From positions 1 through 56,585 of the forward strand of contig NZ_FYBQ01000014.1 of the NCBI RefSeq assembly GCF_900186125.1: a DNA stretch of 56,585 nucleotides, written 5' to 3'. Position numbers and translations under genes: made by a program. The notes beneath the pieces were generated by a model. The model made no database searches, had not been told where the DNA came from, and worked only from the letters and a program-made list of their open reading frames with translations. Source of the stretch: Listeria goaensis. GTDB taxonomy: Bacteria; Bacillota; Bacilli; Lactobacillales; Listeriaceae. Below, one piece after another: positions 8,531 through 18,480 of this stretch; the first letter of the stretch is position 1; each line of letters begins with the position of its first letter.

Positions 8531-9082
8531 ATTGAAACTATCACGTTTCTCGATGATATACAGTTGGTCATGCTTATCGCGCTTTTGGTTGTCATGGCAG
8601 GTATTATAGTCATCCTAGATCAATTCAAACTAGTGAAGCAAAGCCTAAACAAAGTGGAGAATAACCAGGAAAAAGACAGAATGTCTTATTCCGAAGAAGT
8701 GAGCGACATGGCGAAAGACTGCCAAATGGAATCCAAATTCATTCAAGAAAAAGTGGATGAGCTAAGAGACAAGCAAGAAGAAGCCAAAGGACTATTACGG
8801 GAAATGAATCTTCACATCCAAGTGGTGTGGCAGTGTTTCTCAGAGGAAAGACAGAGGCAGGAAATGGACCGAAGAGATGCGACAATGGCACAAAATAGTG
8901 TGGAACAAACCATGCCTCAGGTGTGGCAGGAAATAAGAAAGTTACAAACTGAAAATAGCTAATTGAGAGAAGAAAAACAACAACTTCATGAGAAAATATT
9001 GAATTTACAAGCAGATTTGGAGCAATACGAACAAAAATATCAACGTCCCCGAGGTCATGATGGGCCATTGATGGAACGTTAA
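8531..9082 (+). pseudogene. Coiled-coil membrane protein gene interrupted by an in-frame stop
   Basis: A membrane helix (LIALLVVMAGIIVIL) and a charged coiled coil run from about 8564 to TAA at 8960-8962. The same frame continues at once for 39 more codons (LREEKQQLHEKILNLQ...) with unbroken coiled-coil character and ends at 9082. Changing TAA to CAA would restore one protein (…TENSQLREEKQQL…). The start is also doubtful: no ATG/GTG with a ribosome site exists, and only ATT at 8531 or TTG at 8564 lies in frame. The gene is best read as a decayed transfer gene, unless the truncated form still works. A terminator follows. Confidence 0.65.
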
Positions 9083-9086
9083 TCCG

Positions 9087-9118
9087 AAAAGTACATGTCC
9101 TTTACATGTGCTTTTTTC
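9087..9118 (+). terminator. Rho-independent terminator
   Basis: AAAAG-T-ACATGT stem pairing with ACATGT-G-CTTTT, then T-run, directly after the interrupted coiled-coil gene. It separates the front part of the operon from the coupling-protein gene. Confidence 0.8.
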
Positions 9119-9154
9119 TTTTATTCATTTCCAAAAAAGGAGGTTTGAAGCGAC

Positions 9155-11827
9155 ATGATGAAAAAAGAAGCCACATGGAGAAAAAGGCTACAACACGTCA
9201 TTCCAACCCGATGGCGCGAGTCGAGAGAAGAAGCGTATCGGAATACGCCTCATTATTTGGCCAATCCTAAACTCCTAACGCTCATGGCTTGTATGGTCTT
9301 TTTACTTGCCTTATTGATGGAACAGATTCTGTATACCGCTTTGTTGTGGACGGGGGAAAGTATTGGGAATGCTATTCATCAGCGAACAGGTGACTCTTTT
9401 TGGGGCATATTTTGGGCGCATAGCTTGCTACTCACTCACCCTTGGCTATTTGGGATTCTAAGTACAGCCCTTGGTCTTGCGATTGCCTTTGTGGTCATGA
9501 GTGTGCATCGTTCTTATTTTGCGATGGAAGATGTATTAACGGCCGGGACGAATTCTTTTGAAACGAGGTTAGGCATTTTTGAAACCTATCCCCTGATGCA
9601 CTCGATTGAAGCTGTTCCGTATGAGGAAAAGCCAGGCGTTCCCCTTGCCCATTTTTCCATGGAAGAAATGGAAGCGTTAAAGCAACAAGAACAACGTGCG
9701 CTACAGAAGCGTAAAAAAAAGTTAAATCGCCGTCCCATCCCGTGGTTGACGCACAAAGCACAGGCGCATCTGGAACAAGAAAGGGAACAAATTGTGTTAA
9801 AAGAACAAACGCTGGAAGAAGCGCCCTATACGCAAGATGTAGCGGTTCTGTCAGAAGAATCGTATGCCGAACGCAAAAAGTTTTGGTTGGCGGTTGGAAC
9901 CGAAACCACGAATGTGGTTTGTATTGGGATCACACGTGCTGGGAAAAAGGTGTTCTTTGTGGCACCAGTCTTGGATAGTTTTTCTCGCCCCCAAAAGAAT
10001 GCGGATAAAGCGAGTTTTATTGTCAATGATACGAAAGGAGAACTTCTACTTGAAAATTATCGCATGTTAAAAGAACGTGGGTATAAAATTCGGGTTTTAA
10101 ACTTATTAAAAACCTATCAATCTTCAGCGTATAACCCGTTTGCGTTGGTCATTCAAGCGTATAAAAAATATATGAATGAAGAAGGCATATATTCCTCCAT
10201 CGAACAATCTGAAGCTCTTGATGAGGCGCAAAAATTACTCAATAGTATGGCTTATACCTTCTATGAAAATCCGGAATCTAAAGATCCTTTTTGGGGCGAT
10301 AATGCACAATTACTATTTGTGGCTTGTGGCCTCGTGTTAGTGGAACAAGGCATTAAAACGGGTACAGAAGACAAAATCACGATTTATTCCCTGGCTACGA
10401 TGGTGAATGAGATGCGTGGCGATGATATCTTAAGCGCGGATCACCCTTTTTTACAAAACTTTGTCACCTCCGAACAATCGGAAGAAGCGTTATTCCGCAA
10501 GTACAAAAAACAAAATACATTGGATGTCTTTTTTGGGGAACTTCCTGCGGAACACCCTTCCAAAATCTTATATGCATCGATTAAAGCCGCAAGTCAAGCA
10601 TCTTCCACGATTGGGGCGATTGCGGGCCATCTTTTTTCAGGTTTAAAAGTGTATTTAATGAAAGGGAATGCCACCTTGACGGCGAGAAATGAATTTGACT
10701 TAGAGGAAATTGGCTTCGGGAATCAACCAGTCGCGGTTTTTTTAATCATACCGGATCAAGATAAAAGTAACCATGCCCTGGCTACTTTTTTTATTGATCA
10801 AAGTTATAAAGTCCTCATTGATAAAGCTTTTGAGATGAGTACGGAAGAGAGTAAACGCGCGTGTAAGCGCCCCGTCATTTATTTACTCGATGAGATGGGG
10901 AGTATGCCGATTATCAATGATTTAGATAATAAGTTAACGGCCTGCCTTGGCCGAAACATTCGGTTCTTTTTAATCCTTCAAAGTTTTAGCCAGTTAGATA
11001 AATATCCCGATGGTCTCTATGACACCATTCTTTCGAACTGTGGTTATACCTTCTTTATTAAAAGTCCGAGCGAGAAGACCACCGAGTTAGTCAGCAAACG
11101 ACTAGGGAAGCGTCCCGTATTCAATCTATCACGCCAAGGGAAGTTTTTCTCTTTGTTTAAATCGGAAACCGAGAGCGTGGAAAAAGAAGAGCTGTTAACG
11201 CCAACGGAGTTGGAACAACTGCAATTTGGTGAAAATGTCATTCTACGAATTATGACGAATGAAAATTTAGAAGGAGAGGCCATTACCGCCTATCCGATTT
11301 TGAACCGTGGGGACAGGCGTTTCTATAAACATTATGACTACATGCAAACGTATGGCGAAACCACGTGGGATGACATTCCGGAAGTAAATCAAGGCAGCCA
11401 TACGGAAATTGAACTGCGTGATTTAGTCACCCGATTAGATCCGAACGTAATCTTTTTAGATGAACGGCGAGAAGCTAAAGGTGGCGCGGTTATGCCTGAG
11501 GTGGAAACGGATGGAATCACTCCACCAGCGACACGGAAAGGCATTTCTGTCATGCAAGAAAAGCGCCGTGAAGCGTTAGCAACTTTCATTTCGAAACAAG
11601 CCTATACCCAATCTTGCCAGGCTTATTATGGGGCACAAGGTTGCGCCTTCTTAGCGCAACAGATTAAGAAAACCATTTTACGGAACCACGTATACCGAGA
11701 GGTACTCTTAACGATTTTAGATACGAGTACGATGGAAAACTTGATGGACTGTCTGCTCTCCGTAAAATCAGATCAACAATTTAGAAAGATGATGCAGAGC
11801 ATGCATCAGGCTGAAAAAATAGCCTGA
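9155..11827 (+). CDS. virD4: VirD4/TraG-type conjugation coupling ATPase
   Basis: 890 aa, the length expected for a Gram-positive coupling protein. It brings the relaxase-bound DNA strand to the transfer channel. Two membrane helices lie near residues 45-70 and 90-115. The P-loop is GITRAGKK (residues 258-265), where the usual Ser/Thr after GK is replaced by Lys. NDTKGELL follows about 35 residues on. The Walker B motif is VIYLLDEMGSMP with D579-E580, followed by RNIRFFLILQSFSQL, typical of TraG/VirD4 C-terminal lobes. AAAGGAGG precedes the ATG pair. The next gene starts 15 bases downstream. Confidence 0.95.
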   Translation: MMKKEATWRKRLQHVIPTRWRESREEAYRNTPHYLANPKLLTLMACMVFLLALLMEQILYTALLWTGESIGNAIHQRTGDSFWGIFWAHSLLLTHPWLFGILSTALGLAIAFVVMSVHRSYFAMEDVLTAGTNSFETRLGIFETYPLMHSIEAVPYEEKPGVPLAHFSMEEMEALKQQEQRALQKRKKKLNRRPIPWLTHKAQAHLEQEREQIVLKEQTLEEAPYTQDVAVLSEESYAERKKFWLAVGTETTNVVCIGITRAGKKVFFVAPVLDSFSRPQKNADKASFIVNDTKGELLLENYRMLKERGYKIRVLNLLKTYQSSAYNPFALVIQAYKKYMNEEGIYSSIEQSEALDEAQKLLNSMAYTFYENPESKDPFWGDNAQLLFVACGLVLVEQGIKTGTEDKITIYSLATMVNEMRGDDILSADHPFLQNFVTSEQSEEALFRKYKKQNTLDVFFGELPAEHPSKILYASIKAASQASSTIGAIAGHLFSGLKVYLMKGNATLTARNEFDLEEIGFGNQPVAVFLIIPDQDKSNHALATFFIDQSYKVLIDKAFEMSTEESKRACKRPVIYLLDEMGSMPIINDLDNKLTACLGRNIRFFLILQSFSQLDKYPDGLYDTILSNCGYTFFIKSPSEKTTELVSKRLGKRPVFNLSRQGKFFSLFKSETESVEKEELLTPTELEQLQFGENVILRIMTNENLEGEAITAYPILNRGDRRFYKHYDYMQTYGETTWDDIPEVNQGSHTEIELRDLVTRLDPNVIFLDERREAKGGAVMPEVETDGITPPATRKGISVMQEKRREALATFISKQAYTQSCQAYYGAQGCAFLAQQIKKTILRNHVYREVLLTILDTSTMENLMDCLLSVKSDQQFRKMMQSMHQAEKIA

Positions 11828-11842
11828 AGAAAGGAGGGAAAC

Positions 11843-13861
11843 ATGAAGAAACTTGGACACGGAACAGGAATAGGCTTGACACTCGCCATGCTATTCTCAC
11901 TTTTATGGTATCCCGTGAAAGCGAGTGCGGATCAAGTACAAGATTATGTGACGACCCATATGCCATCGAACAATGAGGCCATTGTGACGTTCTTTCACCA
12001 ATTTGATGCGATTATTGCCCACACGGGTTTTTGGGCTTTTGTAGGCCGTTCCATTAGCTGGTGGTTGATTGATTTGCTTGTGAAATTGGTGAACGTCTTA
12101 ACGGGTGTTTATGGGGAGATCGTATCCTTAATACCGTTTTATGAAAGTGATGGCGTAGCCAATCTACTGAGTCAATTTACGGTCTTACAGAAAGCTTTCG
12201 CTACGCTAGTGATTGTGAGTCTAGGGACTATGATGGTGTTTATTGGGCGTAAAGCTAATGTCGGGGAAACCCTTGTGAATTTAGTATGTGTATTCCTCAT
12301 TTTAGGCTTTTTAACGTTTGGTATGAGTAAAGCGACTTCCATTGTGACCGCCTATGTGTCGAGTGGGACCAATGAAACTACCCCCTCAGGACAACTCGAA
12401 GTGGGAGAGTCCAATCAAACCAATGGATTTGCGCCAGGGAATACCACTGTACTTGCGAATGTGTCAGATGTCTATGCGTTTGCTGTCGATGATTTTGAAC
12501 ATCCTGATTTAGAAAAGAAAAACTTTATAACCGACTATAAAACGATAAATCCCCTTGAAATTGTCGATATGGAAATGATTAAAAACTATTCTCCTGAAAA
12601 GGGGGCTTATTTAGAAAAGAAATTGCAGAGTATTCCCGGAACGGATGGAACCGTGCAAGAAGTCGCCGTTGATATCAATGATTTACCCAAGCTATTGAAA
12701 CCTTTAACGCCACTTATTGGGGATTCGTATTACCGGTATGTCTATAATGCATGGACGATTATCATTACGTTAGCGATTACAGCTTTAGTTCTTGTGCTGA
12801 CATCGTATAAAGGAGCAGGACTGATTATTGATATTGCCTGGAACTATCTGTTTGTGAATATCATTGGCTTCTTGGATATTCGAACGCTCTCACGCTTTAA
12901 GAAAGTCGTGGAAAGTATCTTTACCTCCATCGCCATGTTTTTGATTATCCCAGCCTTAATTAGTTTGTTTGGTTTATTTAATGCCTTTATTGCGGCTTCT
13001 GGAATTAGTCTTGTGGCTCAAATTATTTGTTTGGCGGCAGGGGGTTATTTTGTGATTAATGGGCCTGAACAAGTCGTTCGGGTACTGGGCATTGATGCCG
13101 GTGTCAAAGATGGATGGAACCTCATTGGTGGCGCACTGGGTCTCTCCAAAGCTGGAAAGGCCGCTATAGGAGGCGTGGCAGGAGCAGCTTCCTCAGCTGC
13201 AGGAATTGGTGGTTTTATCGCAGGCTATACAGCCAATGCTGGTGGTGAAGGTTCATCAGATGGAGAAGGCTTGTATGATCAGGATGATGAGCACACAGAA
13301 GATGACCATGATGGAAGTCTTTATGGGGATGAACAAGAAACGAATGATACGGCACATTCAAGTCAAGGACAAGGTGCGCAAGAAGGCCTGGAACAGCCAC
13401 AAAAAGACGAAGAGAACGCGTCATCGCCTTCCAGCGAATCATCTGAAGGCGGACATACCTCGGAAGGGAATGAGGAGAGTTCAATCGAACGTGCGGAGGA
13501 AGATCCTGACAGTCTAAGCGAAACAGGGGCGAAAGAATCAACCGACCCTGTGAAATCACAAACGAAAGCAGACTCATCAGCGTCCCCAACGTCATCTCCA
13601 ACTCGGAAATCGAAGAGTGCTACGTCTACTACTAAAGAAAAAGCAGGCCGACCAGGAAAGACCGAGAAAAAACCGACGGTAGATCAGTCCCATAGTCAAC
13701 CAAGCCCATCTGTTCAGGAATGGGCGAAGAATAAAGCGACTCAAAACCGTTTTGCCCAAAGTGCGAAAAAAGGCTATGAAATGGGAAAAGGAACACAACA
13801 AAAACAACGTGATCGTCAAGCACGTAAACAACAAGCCAAACGTCCACTTGACGAGGACTAA
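11843..13861 (+). CDS. VirB6/TrbL-like polytopic membrane protein (CD3337/EF1877-like)
   Basis: 672 aa. A signal-like first hydrophobic segment is followed by about seven membrane helices between residues 55 and 415 (examples: FATLVIVSLGTMMVF, VNLVCVFLILGFLTFGM, IITLAITALVLVLT, LVAQIICLAAGGYFVI). Then comes a Gly/Ala-rich stretch, a long acidic Ser/Glu/Asp-rich tail (about 475-600) and a basic end (KQRDRQARKQQAKRP). This layout matches the CD3337/EF1877 family of mobile-element membrane proteins, which take the VirB6 place in the channel. It lies between the VirD4 and VirB3/VirB4 genes, as in related systems. Confidence 0.8.
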   Translation: MKKLGHGTGIGLTLAMLFSLLWYPVKASADQVQDYVTTHMPSNNEAIVTFFHQFDAIIAHTGFWAFVGRSISWWLIDLLVKLVNVLTGVYGEIVSLIPFYESDGVANLLSQFTVLQKAFATLVIVSLGTMMVFIGRKANVGETLVNLVCVFLILGFLTFGMSKATSIVTAYVSSGTNETTPSGQLEVGESNQTNGFAPGNTTVLANVSDVYAFAVDDFEHPDLEKKNFITDYKTINPLEIVDMEMIKNYSPEKGAYLEKKLQSIPGTDGTVQEVAVDINDLPKLLKPLTPLIGDSYYRYVYNAWTIIITLAITALVLVLTSYKGAGLIIDIAWNYLFVNIIGFLDIRTLSRFKKVVESIFTSIAMFLIIPALISLFGLFNAFIAASGISLVAQIICLAAGGYFVINGPEQVVRVLGIDAGVKDGWNLIGGALGLSKAGKAAIGGVAGAASSAAGIGGFIAGYTANAGGEGSSDGEGLYDQDDEHTEDDHDGSLYGDEQETNDTAHSSQGQGAQEGLEQPQKDEENASSPSSESSEGGHTSEGNEESSIERAEEDPDSLSETGAKESTDPVKSQTKADSSASPTSSPTRKSKSATSTTKEKAGRPGKTEKKPTVDQSHSQPSPSVQEWAKNKATQNRFAQSAKKGYEMGKGTQQKQRDRQARKQQAKRPLDED

Positions 13862-13881
13862 TCCTACAAGGAGGAAAAAGG

Positions 13882-14235
13882 ATGAATGACCAAAAATTTT
13901 TAATACCGAAAGAAATTCGCGCCACTCAAAAGCTGTTTAATTTATTGAATTTGAAGATGTTAACCCTTTTGTTAATGTATTTCATGTTTATCTTATATTC
14001 CGATTCCTTTATCCCGGCGCGTTATCGTCTGACGGCGTGGATTGTGGTTGGAATCGCCTGCGTGTTTTGGATGTTGCCGTCTGTATCGAATCCCAAGAAA
14101 AACATGTTACAGGCTCTTTTGATTACCTTGAAACGGGACCATCATGTGTATGAATCGATTCCCTATGAACCACGCCACAGCATGGAAATCGAGTGGGAAG
14201 AATGGCAAAAGGAGGTGAACCGACGTGTACATTGA
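13882..14235 (+). CDS. VirB3/PrgI-like membrane protein
   Basis: 117 aa with two close membrane helices (about residues 24-42 and 48-68) and a soluble C-terminal half. Small two-helix proteins immediately before virB4 are the VirB3-type subunit (PrgI/DUF5592-like in Gram-positives) and are thought to dock the ATPase to the membrane. The coding region overlaps the start of virB4 by 11 bases; the virB4 ribosome site AAAGGAGG lies inside it. Assignment is from size, topology and position. Confidence 0.7.
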   Translation: MNDQKFLIPKEIRATQKLFNLLNLKMLTLLLMYFMFILYSDSFIPARYRLTAWIVVGIACVFWMLPSVSNPKKNMLQALLITLKRDHHVYESIPYEPRHSMEIEWEEWQKEVNRRVH

Positions 14236-16741
14236 TGATCGCGTAACGGATGAGACAACGAAGTCTGCGTCCCAAAAGAAAAGACGTTTTCGAAAGCGAA
14301 CCACGAAAGCACGTATCCCGTTTCTTCGTGTGACGAAAGACGGGGGTTTTCAACAAAAACGCGAATTTACGGACTATCTGGAGATTAGGGGAACTCATGT
14401 GGAACAGCTACACCCTTCCGAACAAGTCGTCGCGATGACGAATTTTGCCTTTTTTCTCCGGAAACAAAAAGGAGACTTGAAGTTTATCTTTATGCCCTTT
14501 CCAGCGGATACGCAAAACCAAATCGATTATATGAGCTATAAAATCCAACAAAATCCGAATTCAGCCTGGTACCCGTATCAATCGGACCGTCGCCATGATT
14601 TGCATAAAATTAGAGAATCGAAAAAACATCAAGAATTTTACTTGCAGTTTTTCGCCGAATCGGAAGAGGAGCTCGCTGAAACAAGAGCTTCCTTGTTAGA
14701 CTATCACTATGCGTTTTTTGAAATGGTCTCGTTACCCGTCGAGAAAAAGATTAAAATCTTGTTTAAGCTGAATAATATGAATTCCGAGTATGTGACTCCT
14801 ACGGTCCCCAACGAGAAAGAATGGGGGCAAGAAGTCGATGATGACGGAACTGATGAGGCTTTGATTCGCCTGATTCAACCGCAAGGAAATCTAGCGTTCA
14901 GTGAACGGTATATTCGAAAAGGGGATGGGTATGAAACCTGTTTAGAAATCTATGGCTATCCGCGTGAAAATGGCCCATTCTGGGGGAGTCACGTCTTTAA
15001 TCAAAACGGGGTCATCACGACAGTAGACGTGCGAGATATCACCAAAGATAAATTATTACGCGCCTTAAATAATAGTATTGATGAACAAGAAAGACGCTTT
15101 CAAGAAGCGCGGAATGAAGCCCAGAAAAGGACAGCACAAGCCGAATATCAATCCCTTCAGCAATTGTTGACGGATATCATCTATGGGAATGAAACCGCGA
15201 AAGAGATGGTGACACGGCTGTATTTGTATGCCCCTACTTTAGCAGAATTGAATCAAAAAACCAAAGCCATCCAAAGCCAATTGAGTTCTAAAGGCTATCA
15301 AGTGGCGGCATTTTTATCGGAATTAGAAGCGCAGTGGGAAGGTTTGTTTACTTCCTACAAACGACAAAATATCAAGCTGAAGCGACGAGGGCAAGAGATT
15401 AAAACCTTTTCTTTAGCGGCCTCCTATCCCTTTAATTTCTCCCATTTATTGGATGAACGCGGTTTGTATGTTGGCCACACCGAAACAAAAGGGGTGGTGC
15501 TGCTGGACTTATTTACGAAGAATGCCATTCGGAAGAGCTATAATTTTTTAATCGTCGGGACTATGGGCTCTGGGAAATCTGAAACGATAAAAAAACTGGG
15601 CGGACACAACACGATTAGTGGGAACTATACCTATGTCTTTTCGGTCAGCCAAGAATACAAACGACAAGCCAAGGCACTGGGAGGTCTTCATTTAGATTTA
15701 AATGGACGAGAAGGATCTGTGAATCCGTTACAGGTCTTTGCGACGGAAATTATCGATGAAAATTCCCTAGTGGTGGACGAATTAGGGAGTTTTAAATCCT
15801 TCATTAGTGCTAAAAAAGTAGAGTTTCGCTTTTATCATAATGGAACGGAAAGCGATACATCCGATTTGGAGGCCGAATATGAAGTCCGGCTAAGAGAATT
15901 CTTTGAAGTCTGGTGTGAGGCGCATCAGATGTCGCTCGATCAGATTACACAGTATGAAAATGACCAGTACCCGATATTAAGTGATTTTTTAGCGTATTTA
16001 ATCGATGTCTATTATGCGGATCAAGAACAAAAAATTGTGAATCCTCATCTCACCATGCATGAACAAAAACGGTTTGATCGGATTATTTTAACCCTACGCA
16101 CCATTACCCAAAACTACGGGGATATTTTTAATCAACACACCTCCATTCCGCCACTAGAAGGGGTACATCACTGTGTGTTTAATATGGAAGGGCTACTGAA
16201 ACAAAGTCAAAATATTTTCAACGCCCAATTTTTTAATATGTTAAATATGGTTTGGGACCAGGCGATACGGAGAGGCCAGCGTGAAAAATATCAGTATGAC
16301 CGCCAACAAACGTCATTTTGGGATATTGTCTATAGCTTAATCATTATTGATGAGTTCCATAATATTACGAAAATGAATAATGCGGTGGCGATGATGTTAT
16401 TGGACCGATTAGCCCGTGAAGGCCGGAAATATTTCTTAGGGATTGGCCTTGCTACGCAAAACTTCTATGATGTTTTGCCCCAACAGATTACGACAGATGT
16501 GGACAAATACATGCAAAATTTATTCAATATCACCACCTACAAATTCATTATGAACCAAGATCCTGAGTCTGTCTCGGCGATTGACGAAGCGTTTCGAGGC
16601 CAGTTTAGCCAAGCGGAGCTGGAACGGATTCCGCATCTCACGGTTGGGAAAACCATTTTAGGGATTACGGGTTACGGCAATCTTCATTTTAAATTTGAGA
16701 TTTCATCGCGTGAGCGTGACATCTTTGATGGTGGGGCGTGA
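14225..16741 (+). CDS. virB4: VirB4/TraE-type conjugation ATPase
   Basis: 838 aa, GTG start with AAAGGAGG 8 bases upstream. The P-loop is GTMGSGKS (residues 445-452) and the Walker B motif is LIIIDEFHN around D709-E710. A conserved-looking 'REGRKYFLGIGLATQNFYD' follows, as in VirB4 ATPases that scan for substrates. The N-terminal third is the usual CagE/TrbE-like domain. VirB4 powers assembly and substrate movement of the type IV channel on the cytoplasmic face. It overlaps the VirB3-like gene and precedes the wall hydrolase by 12 bases. Confidence 0.95.
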   Translation: MYIDDRVTDETTKSASQKKRRFRKRTTKARIPFLRVTKDGGFQQKREFTDYLEIRGTHVEQLHPSEQVVAMTNFAFFLRKQKGDLKFIFMPFPADTQNQIDYMSYKIQQNPNSAWYPYQSDRRHDLHKIRESKKHQEFYLQFFAESEEELAETRASLLDYHYAFFEMVSLPVEKKIKILFKLNNMNSEYVTPTVPNEKEWGQEVDDDGTDEALIRLIQPQGNLAFSERYIRKGDGYETCLEIYGYPRENGPFWGSHVFNQNGVITTVDVRDITKDKLLRALNNSIDEQERRFQEARNEAQKRTAQAEYQSLQQLLTDIIYGNETAKEMVTRLYLYAPTLAELNQKTKAIQSQLSSKGYQVAAFLSELEAQWEGLFTSYKRQNIKLKRRGQEIKTFSLAASYPFNFSHLLDERGLYVGHTETKGVVLLDLFTKNAIRKSYNFLIVGTMGSGKSETIKKLGGHNTISGNYTYVFSVSQEYKRQAKALGGLHLDLNGREGSVNPLQVFATEIIDENSLVVDELGSFKSFISAKKVEFRFYHNGTESDTSDLEAEYEVRLREFFEVWCEAHQMSLDQITQYENDQYPILSDFLAYLIDVYYADQEQKIVNPHLTMHEQKRFDRIILTLRTITQNYGDIFNQHTSIPPLEGVHHCVFNMEGLLKQSQNIFNAQFFNMLNMVWDQAIRRGQREKYQYDRQQTSFWDIVYSLIIIDEFHNITKMNNAVAMMLLDRLAREGRKYFLGIGLATQNFYDVLPQQITTDVDKYMQNLFNITTYKFIMNQDPESVSAIDEAFRGQFSQAELERIPHLTVGKTILGITGYGNLHFKFEISSRERDIFDGGA

Positions 16742-16753
16742 GCAGGTGAATTC

Positions 16754-17800
16754 ATGGGGATAACATTCAAACTCAAGTTAGCCGGCCTAGCCGGGATACT
16801 CAGTCTCGTCATCTGCCTGTTGGTCGTGATGTATCAACTGTTGGTTCTCGTTGCCGCCGTTGTGGGTGGTGCGGAAGAGGAACAAGCGATGACGAATCTG
16901 CCCATCGGAGCCGTGTCCAAAGATGTATTAAAGTATCAAGATGACTTTGAAGAAGCGATTCGAGCCCAACATTTAGATGCCGGTTATTTAAGTATTCTCC
17001 TGGCCATCTGTATGCAGGAGAGCGGTGGTCATGGCGACGATGTGATGCAGGCATCCGAATCGATGGGCTCTGCCCCGAATACCATTTCGAAAGCGCAGGC
17101 CTCGATTCAACAAGGCGTGAAATATTTTGCGTCATTAGTTAAAAGTGCTAAAGTAAAAGGGCCGGGCGATGAAGCGCGTCTGAAGGTAGCCGTTCAAAGT
17201 TATAATTATGGCGGTGGTTTTATTGGCTTTGTTGAGAAAAGTGGTGGTCAGTATACGCCTGAACTTGCGAAAACGTTTAGTATTTTACAAGCCGCCAAAT
17301 TAGGATGGACGAGCTACGGAGATCCTTTATACGTGGAACATGTTTGGCGTTATGTGTCAACCTCAGATGCGAGCGAAAAAGCGAATGTGACAGGTCAAGG
17401 GGATTTTAAAATCCCAGTGGACCATCCTGTTATAACATCTGGTTTCGGTGCTCGTTGGGGGACTGTCCATAAAGGGGTGGACTTTGGCCAACCTATCGGG
17501 ACCTTGATTGGGGCTAGTGAAGCAGGTACCGTTGAATTTGCCGGATTCGGTGTGAGAGGACACGGATTTGGTGGTTATGGCAATTGTGTGCTTGTGAACC
17601 ATCATAATGGCTATTGGACGTTGTATGCGCATATGAGTCAAATTCGAACGGCAGTGGGACAAAAGGTGCAACAAGGTCAAATCATTGGAGATGTGGGGAG
17701 TACAGGCGATTCGACAGGTCCTCACTTGCATTTTGAAATTCGCACACAAAAAATGGGTGGACAAGTGGATCCTGTACCGTACTTGTACCCTCAAACGTGA
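16754..17800 (+). CDS. Bifunctional wall hydrolase: lysozyme-like plus M23 peptidase
   Basis: 348 aa with one N-terminal membrane helix (residues about 8-35). A lysozyme-like domain comes next: LAICMQESGG contains the likely catalytic glutamate, and AVQSYNYGGGFIGF matches the CwlT/VirB1-type fold. The C-terminal LytM/M23 domain has the zinc ligand pattern HKGVDFG … HLHFE (second motif GPHLHFEI). Such enzymes open the peptidoglycan so that the mating channel can cross the wall. Gram-positive transfer operons more often pair lysozyme with a C40/CHAP domain, so M23 is a less common partner. Confidence 0.9.
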   Translation: MGITFKLKLAGLAGILSLVICLLVVMYQLLVLVAAVVGGAEEEQAMTNLPIGAVSKDVLKYQDDFEEAIRAQHLDAGYLSILLAICMQESGGHGDDVMQASESMGSAPNTISKAQASIQQGVKYFASLVKSAKVKGPGDEARLKVAVQSYNYGGGFIGFVEKSGGQYTPELAKTFSILQAAKLGWTSYGDPLYVEHVWRYVSTSDASEKANVTGQGDFKIPVDHPVITSGFGARWGTVHKGVDFGQPIGTLIGASEAGTVEFAGFGVRGHGFGGYGNCVLVNHHNGYWTLYAHMSQIRTAVGQKVQQGQIIGDVGSTGDSTGPHLHFEIRTQKMGGQVDPVPYLYPQT

Positions 17801-17820
17801 ATAGAAAGTAGGGAGTGCAG

Positions 17821-18468
17821 ATGAAAAAAAGAGGTATGATGATCATGGGGAGTATTCTACTCCTTCTCGTGTTGGTTGTGGGCTATCAAGCGATGAAACT
17901 ATACAGTTCAAAGGAGACTGAAAACTTGCCCCAAACAACGGAAAAGAAGGCAAAGGAAGAAAAGAAATCCAGTGAGACGGGCCAAACAAAAGCCATGACG
18001 AAAGAGACAAACGATGCGGCGATAGAGGAACAAATTCATCAAGCTGTTTTAAAAGCCCATGTAGAAGCGACGCAACAACAAGAGAAGCTGAAGGAAACGC
18101 TCACGGAATTTACCAAAAAATATTATACGTATACGAGTGAAACGGCAGCGAAAGACTATGAAAAAGCTAAACCATATTTGACACAGGATGCACAAGCTAA
18201 ATATACGAGACCAACCGATGAAAATTATGAAGGCAATGAGGATGTCTATAAACAATACGTAGAAGATGTCGAGATGTATCTCGATACGAAAGAAAAAGAC
18301 GGCTCTTTTATGGCGATTGTGACGTGCCACGGGGACTCTGGTGAAGTGTCTTCTTCTTTCCCCTTAATTGTGAAAGGGCAGATTGTAAAGGAAGGGAATG
18401 ACTGGAAAGTAGATCAAGTGGTGGATGGGAATCCATCTAATTTTCCAGATCGCTTTTTCTATGAATAG
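17821..18468 (+). CDS. VirB8/TcpC-like channel protein
   Basis: 215 aa from ATG 17821, with GGGAG at good spacing (GTG 17815 falls in the site). A single membrane helix (about residues 6-26) is followed by a Lys/Glu-rich linker and a C-terminal domain rich in alternating strands (FMAIVTCHGDSGEVS, FPLIVKGQIVKEGNDWKVDQV), typical of the NTF2-like fold of VirB8/TcpC proteins. It would sit outside the membrane as a structural part of the type IV channel. Neighbours on both sides are transfer genes. Confidence 0.7.
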   Translation: MKKRGMMIMGSILLLLVLVVGYQAMKLYSSKETENLPQTTEKKAKEEKKSSETGQTKAMTKETNDAAIEEQIHQAVLKAHVEATQQQEKLKETLTEFTKKYYTYTSETAAKDYEKAKPYLTQDAQAKYTRPTDENYEGNEDVYKQYVEDVEMYLDTKEKDGSFMAIVTCHGDSGEVSSSFPLIVKGQIVKEGNDWKVDQVVDGNPSNFPDRFFYE

Positions 18469-18480
18469 AAAGGAGCACAA

